64,000 bases of DNA. Origin: an uncultured Granulosicoccaceae bacterium. Its GTDB lineage: Bacteria; Pseudomonadota; Gammaproteobacteria; Granulosicoccales; Granulosicoccaceae. The first letter of the stretch is position 1; the number at the start of each line of letters is the position of its first letter. Both the position numbers and the translations under genes were made by a program. The stretch is from positions 25,428 to 89,427 of the forward strand of contig CALAJN010000017.1 in assembly GCA_937922675.1 (NCBI GenBank). The letters run 5' to 3'. This document shows, in pieces, positions 62,401 to 64,000 of this stretch. The notes under the pieces are model-generated. The model ran no database searches and had not been told where the DNA came from. It saw only the letters and a program-made list of their open reading frames with translations.

Positions 62401-64000
62401 CTCGGCCAACACGGCAAGTGTGGCGGAGAATCAAACAACTGTACTGACCGTGACGGCCAGTGATGTCGATGGAGATGTGCCGACCTTCTCGATAGTGGGC
62501 GGGGCGGATCAGTCTCAGTTTTTACTCAACGGCACGTCGGGGGAACTGACGTTCGCCTCGGCACCGGACTTCGACACCGCTGGCGATGCCAACGGTGACA
62601 ATGTCTATGAAGTGACTGTGCAGGCGGCCGACGGCAACGGTGGCGTAGTCACCCAGGCCATTGCAGTGACGGTGACCAACGTCAATGAAGACCCGACGAT
62701 CACTTCAGCCAACACGGCAACTGTAGCGGAGAATCAGACGGCGGCTTTGACGGTACTTGGTGAAGACGTGGATGGTGATGCGCTGACGTACACGATCACT
62801 GGCGGATCCGATTCGACGCAGTTCGCGATAAACGGAACCAGCGGTGAGCTGACCTTCGCCTCGGCACCGAGCTTTGATACCCCAAGCGATGCCAACGGTG
62901 ACAATGTCTATGAAGTGACTGTGCAGGCGGCCGACGGCAACGGTGGCGCAGTCACCCAGGCTATTTCAGTGACGGTGACCAACGTCAATGAAGATCCGAC
63001 GATCACTTCAGCCAACACGGCAACTGTAGCGGAGAATCAGACGGCAGCTTTGACGGTGACCGCCAGTGATGTCGATGGAGATGTGCCGACCTTCTCGCTA
63101 GTGGGCGGGGCAGATCAGTCGGCTTTTGCGATAGACAGTGTATCGGGTGAGCTGACGTTCTCTACTGCACCAGACTTTGAGACCACTGGCGATACCAACG
63201 GTGACAATGTCTATGAAGTAACCGTACAAGCGGCCGACGGCAACGGTGGCGCAGTCACCCAGGCTATTTCAGTGACGGTGACCAACGTCAATGAAGACCC
63301 GACGATCACTTCAGCCAACACGGCAACTGTAGCGGAGAATCAAACAACTGTACTGACCGTGACGGCCAGTGATGTCGACGGAGATGTGTCGACCTTCTCG
63401 ATAGTGGGCGGGGCGGATCAGTCTCAGTTTCTACTCAACGGCACGTCGGGTGAGCTGACGTTCTCTACTGCACCAGACTTTGACACCGCTGGCGATGCCA
63501 ACGGTGACAATGTCTATGAGGTGACCGTACAAGCGGCCGACGGCAACGGTGGCGCAGTCACCCAGGCTATTGCAGTGACGGTAACCAACGTCAATGAAGA
63601 CCCGAATATCACCTCGGCCAACACGGCAAGTGTGGCGGAGAATCAGACGGCAGCTTTGACGGTGACCGCCAGTGATGTCGATGGAGATGTGCCGACCTTC
63701 TCGATAGTGGGCGGGGCTGATCAGTCTCAGTTTCTACTCAACGGCACGTCGGGTGAACTGACGTTCTCTACGGCACCAGACTTTGACACCGCTGGCGATG
63801 CCAACGGTGACAATGTCTATGAAGTAACCGTACAAGCGGCCGACGGCAACGGTGGCGCAGTCACCCAGGCTATTGCGGTGACGGTGACCAACGTCAATGA
63901 AAATCCGACGATCACCTCGGCCAATACGGCGAGTGTCGCAGAGAATCAGACGGCGGCTTTGACGGTGACCGCCAGTGATGTCGATGGAGATGTGCCGACC
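59417..64000 (+). CDS. Giant surface protein: LEPR-XLL-like N-terminus, DUF4347, beta-helix and cadherin-like repeats (3' end outside window)
   Basis: The frame is open from this ATG to the window end (1528 codons). No Sec signal: the N-terminus is basic and then FRLESQERRILFSADAA at 15-31, a variant of the LEPR-XLL signature. Residues 210-375 form a clear DUF4347 domain (ADLLIYGCNFGEGAEGES, ADVAASDNRTGH), and 69-206 look like a diverged copy. From 377 (TVTEVNDSGVGSLRWAIEQAN) a right-handed beta-helix region follows, ending near 880 with GIDLGFDGPTSNDIDD and TDSDGNSSEFSS. From 891 cadherin-like 101-residue repeats begin, with DxDGD calcium-type sites. Likely an adhesin exported by the upstream genes. 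Confidence 0.9.
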   Translation, partial: MARPRKQSDKTVPSFRLESQERRILFSADAAAFDLLQIPDAAWVSVQDSEYAQNESEAPLVRGINDIRELYFVDKTLPYLSEILESLALSGVAPSQIKSLEGEVDAIANISALLDEHQGLSELHIISSVSGDSLTIGGQTYNSLDLLARASEVASWVGALDDDARLFVGGYSLSDSDAGTQVLDTLARLVNVEVVASLDNNQIVQAGRQELVFASPHVEDLDTLLSDLHSNVEVHILDADKDGVEQIVDVLSGRRGIDAVHLIGEGTQAQMYLAESSLSLYSIEERYADQFRRIGQSLSANADLLIYGCNFGEGAEGESAIHRLAELTGADVAASDNRTGHAEESADWVLETRTGSVESSVVITEQAQNSWKSALATFTVTEVNDSGVGSLRWAIEQANASNGADSIRFDIAGVGAHVINLASTLPTITDAVTIDGTTQNGWVEQTFMPIVIDGNGGGGDGLTFSSTADGSEVRGLVIRDFSGSGIHIQTGSAGNTIAGNWIGRYNSDGSTIPDHDNGSFGVLVNGSNNVIGGSTSSDRNVIDADQFQTAVGISGSISFNNTVSGNYLGTNIDGNTEVDENAIEYGVRNFTGAYNTTVGGASPSHGNVIGGAARGVELNNVSSNSVLNNRIGLGADGTSVMSIEFVGILVRNSTVTDIGDAFQGNTVLSSVVNTNHVVVIDSSSTVVQGNYIGISSTGVIGGSGGSGVWVNSSSDVSIGGSQAGEGNVIAYSDDAGVDVYGATSEHVSIRGNSIYGSRTLGIDLGFDGPTSNDIDDVDSGPNGLQNWAVPVSAESSSSGGLDYVIDTTTLSNGVYTVDFYASTDFDGGQVEGARYLGGVSGVSDGVSAHSGNISSASVAEGEYVTLVTTDSDGNSSEFSSSSTVVSTNSAPSITSANSASVPENQIAVLTVTGADTDSDELTYSIAGGADAALFSIDGASGELTFASAPDFDIPSDANDNNVYEVTVQAADGNGGTATQAIAVAVTNVNEDPNITSANTASVAENQTTVLTVTASDVDGDVPTFSIVGGADQSQFLLNGTSGELTFASAPDFDTAGDANGDNVYEVTVQAADGNGGVVTQAIAVTVTNVNEDPTITSANTATVAENQTAALTVLGEDVDGDALTYTITGGSDSTQFAINGTSGELTFASAPSFDTPSDANGDNVYEVTVQAADGNGGAVTQAISVTVTNVNEDPTITSANTATVAENQTAALTVTASDVDGDVPTFSLVGGADQSAFAIDSVSGELTFSTAPDFETTGDTNGDNVYEVTVQAADGNGGAVTQAISVTVTNVNEDPTITSANTATVAENQTTVLTVTASDVDGDVSTFSIVGGADQSQFLLNGTSGELTFSTAPDFDTAGDANGDNVYEVTVQAADGNGGAVTQAIAVTVTNVNEDPNITSANTASVAENQTAALTVTASDVDGDVPTFSIVGGADQSQFLLNGTSGELTFSTAPDFDTAGDANGDNVYEVTVQAADGNGGAVTQAIAVTVTNVNENPTITSANTASVAENQTAALTVTASDVDGDVPT
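62087..64000 (+). repeat. Tandem 303 bp repeats coding for cadherin-like domains
   Basis: Units of exactly 303 bp begin at 62087, 62390, 62693, 62996, 63299 and 63602, and a seventh begins at 63905 and runs off the window. Each starts at the Pro of the conserved P-x-I-T-S-A-N segment. The words GACGGCAACGGTGGC and AACGTCAATGAA recur in unit after unit. Units two to six are far more alike at DNA level than the first, which implies recent duplication or gene conversion. Confidence 0.95.

Noticed and set aside
62087..64000. Regular repeats considered as CRISPR or satellite
   Set aside because: The period (303 bp) is in frame and encodes cadherin-like domains without spacers.

Overview
The window looks like chromosome from a free-living, probably marine gammaproteobacterium with moderately high GC. 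This is inferred from the housekeeping set (EttA, Upp, RecJ, a 271-residue DjlA, DusC-type Dus, DUF6279 lipoprotein, one-chain Fe-S serine dehydratase, KtrAB) and from abundant osmolyte and aromatic catabolism. A Granulosicoccus-like lineage is only a guess. Nearly all DNA is coding. I saw no rRNA, tRNA, CRISPR array or insertion sequence.

Layout. 1-4540: end of an SDR oxidoreductase, a DMT exporter, a small unknown protein, ettA and upp. 4603-9546: a tight cluster of an MttB-family methyltransferase, choline-sulfatase and a choline-dehydrogenase-type GMC enzyme, reading as choline-O-sulfate/betaine use. 9581-21884: mostly housekeeping and envelope genes (FKBP proteins, MFS transporter, YlqF GTPase, CvfB, Dus, DUF6279 lipoprotein, an esterase with a GlyGly-CTERM-like tail, HAD phosphatase, HCCA isomerase, a chorismate-mutase-like protein, an unknown lipoprotein). 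22036-29668: a PAS-GGDEF-EAL protein, a VTT-flavoprotein disulfide reductase fusion, djlA (apparently starting at ATT) and recJ. 30457-32490: ktrA-ktrB potassium uptake. 32861-32959: a 32-residue membrane peptide. 33440-34933: a PAS-GAF-GGDEF cyclase.

35722-40304: a five-gene overlapping homoprotocatechuate lower-pathway operon (hpaF-E-D-G-H), followed on the other strand by a TAXI-type TRAP transporter (binding protein, terminator-like hairpin, fused permease). 43853-46396: sdaA, a Crp/Fnr regulator and a DUF2892 protein. 46443-49938: three overlapping genes that look like the apionate route (ApnO-like dehydrogenase, OiaK-like DUF1537 kinase, RuBisCO-like protein). 50158-52124: a group II PLP decarboxylase coupled to a cysteine-dioxygenase-like cupin, suggesting cysteine to hypotaurine.

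52725-64000 (runs off the end): the most striking region. Five co-directional, overlapping or nearly abutting genes encode a GAF-HlyD inner-membrane adaptor, a PqqD-like/M50 membrane protein with lipoyl-like segments, a shortened SecA paralogue, a second periplasmic adaptor, and a giant surface protein. That protein has a LEPR-XLL-like N-terminus, one clear and one diverged DUF4347 domain, a beta-helix region, then cadherin-like repeats of exactly 303 bp. I read this as a dedicated SecA-paralogue export machine with its adhesin cargo.
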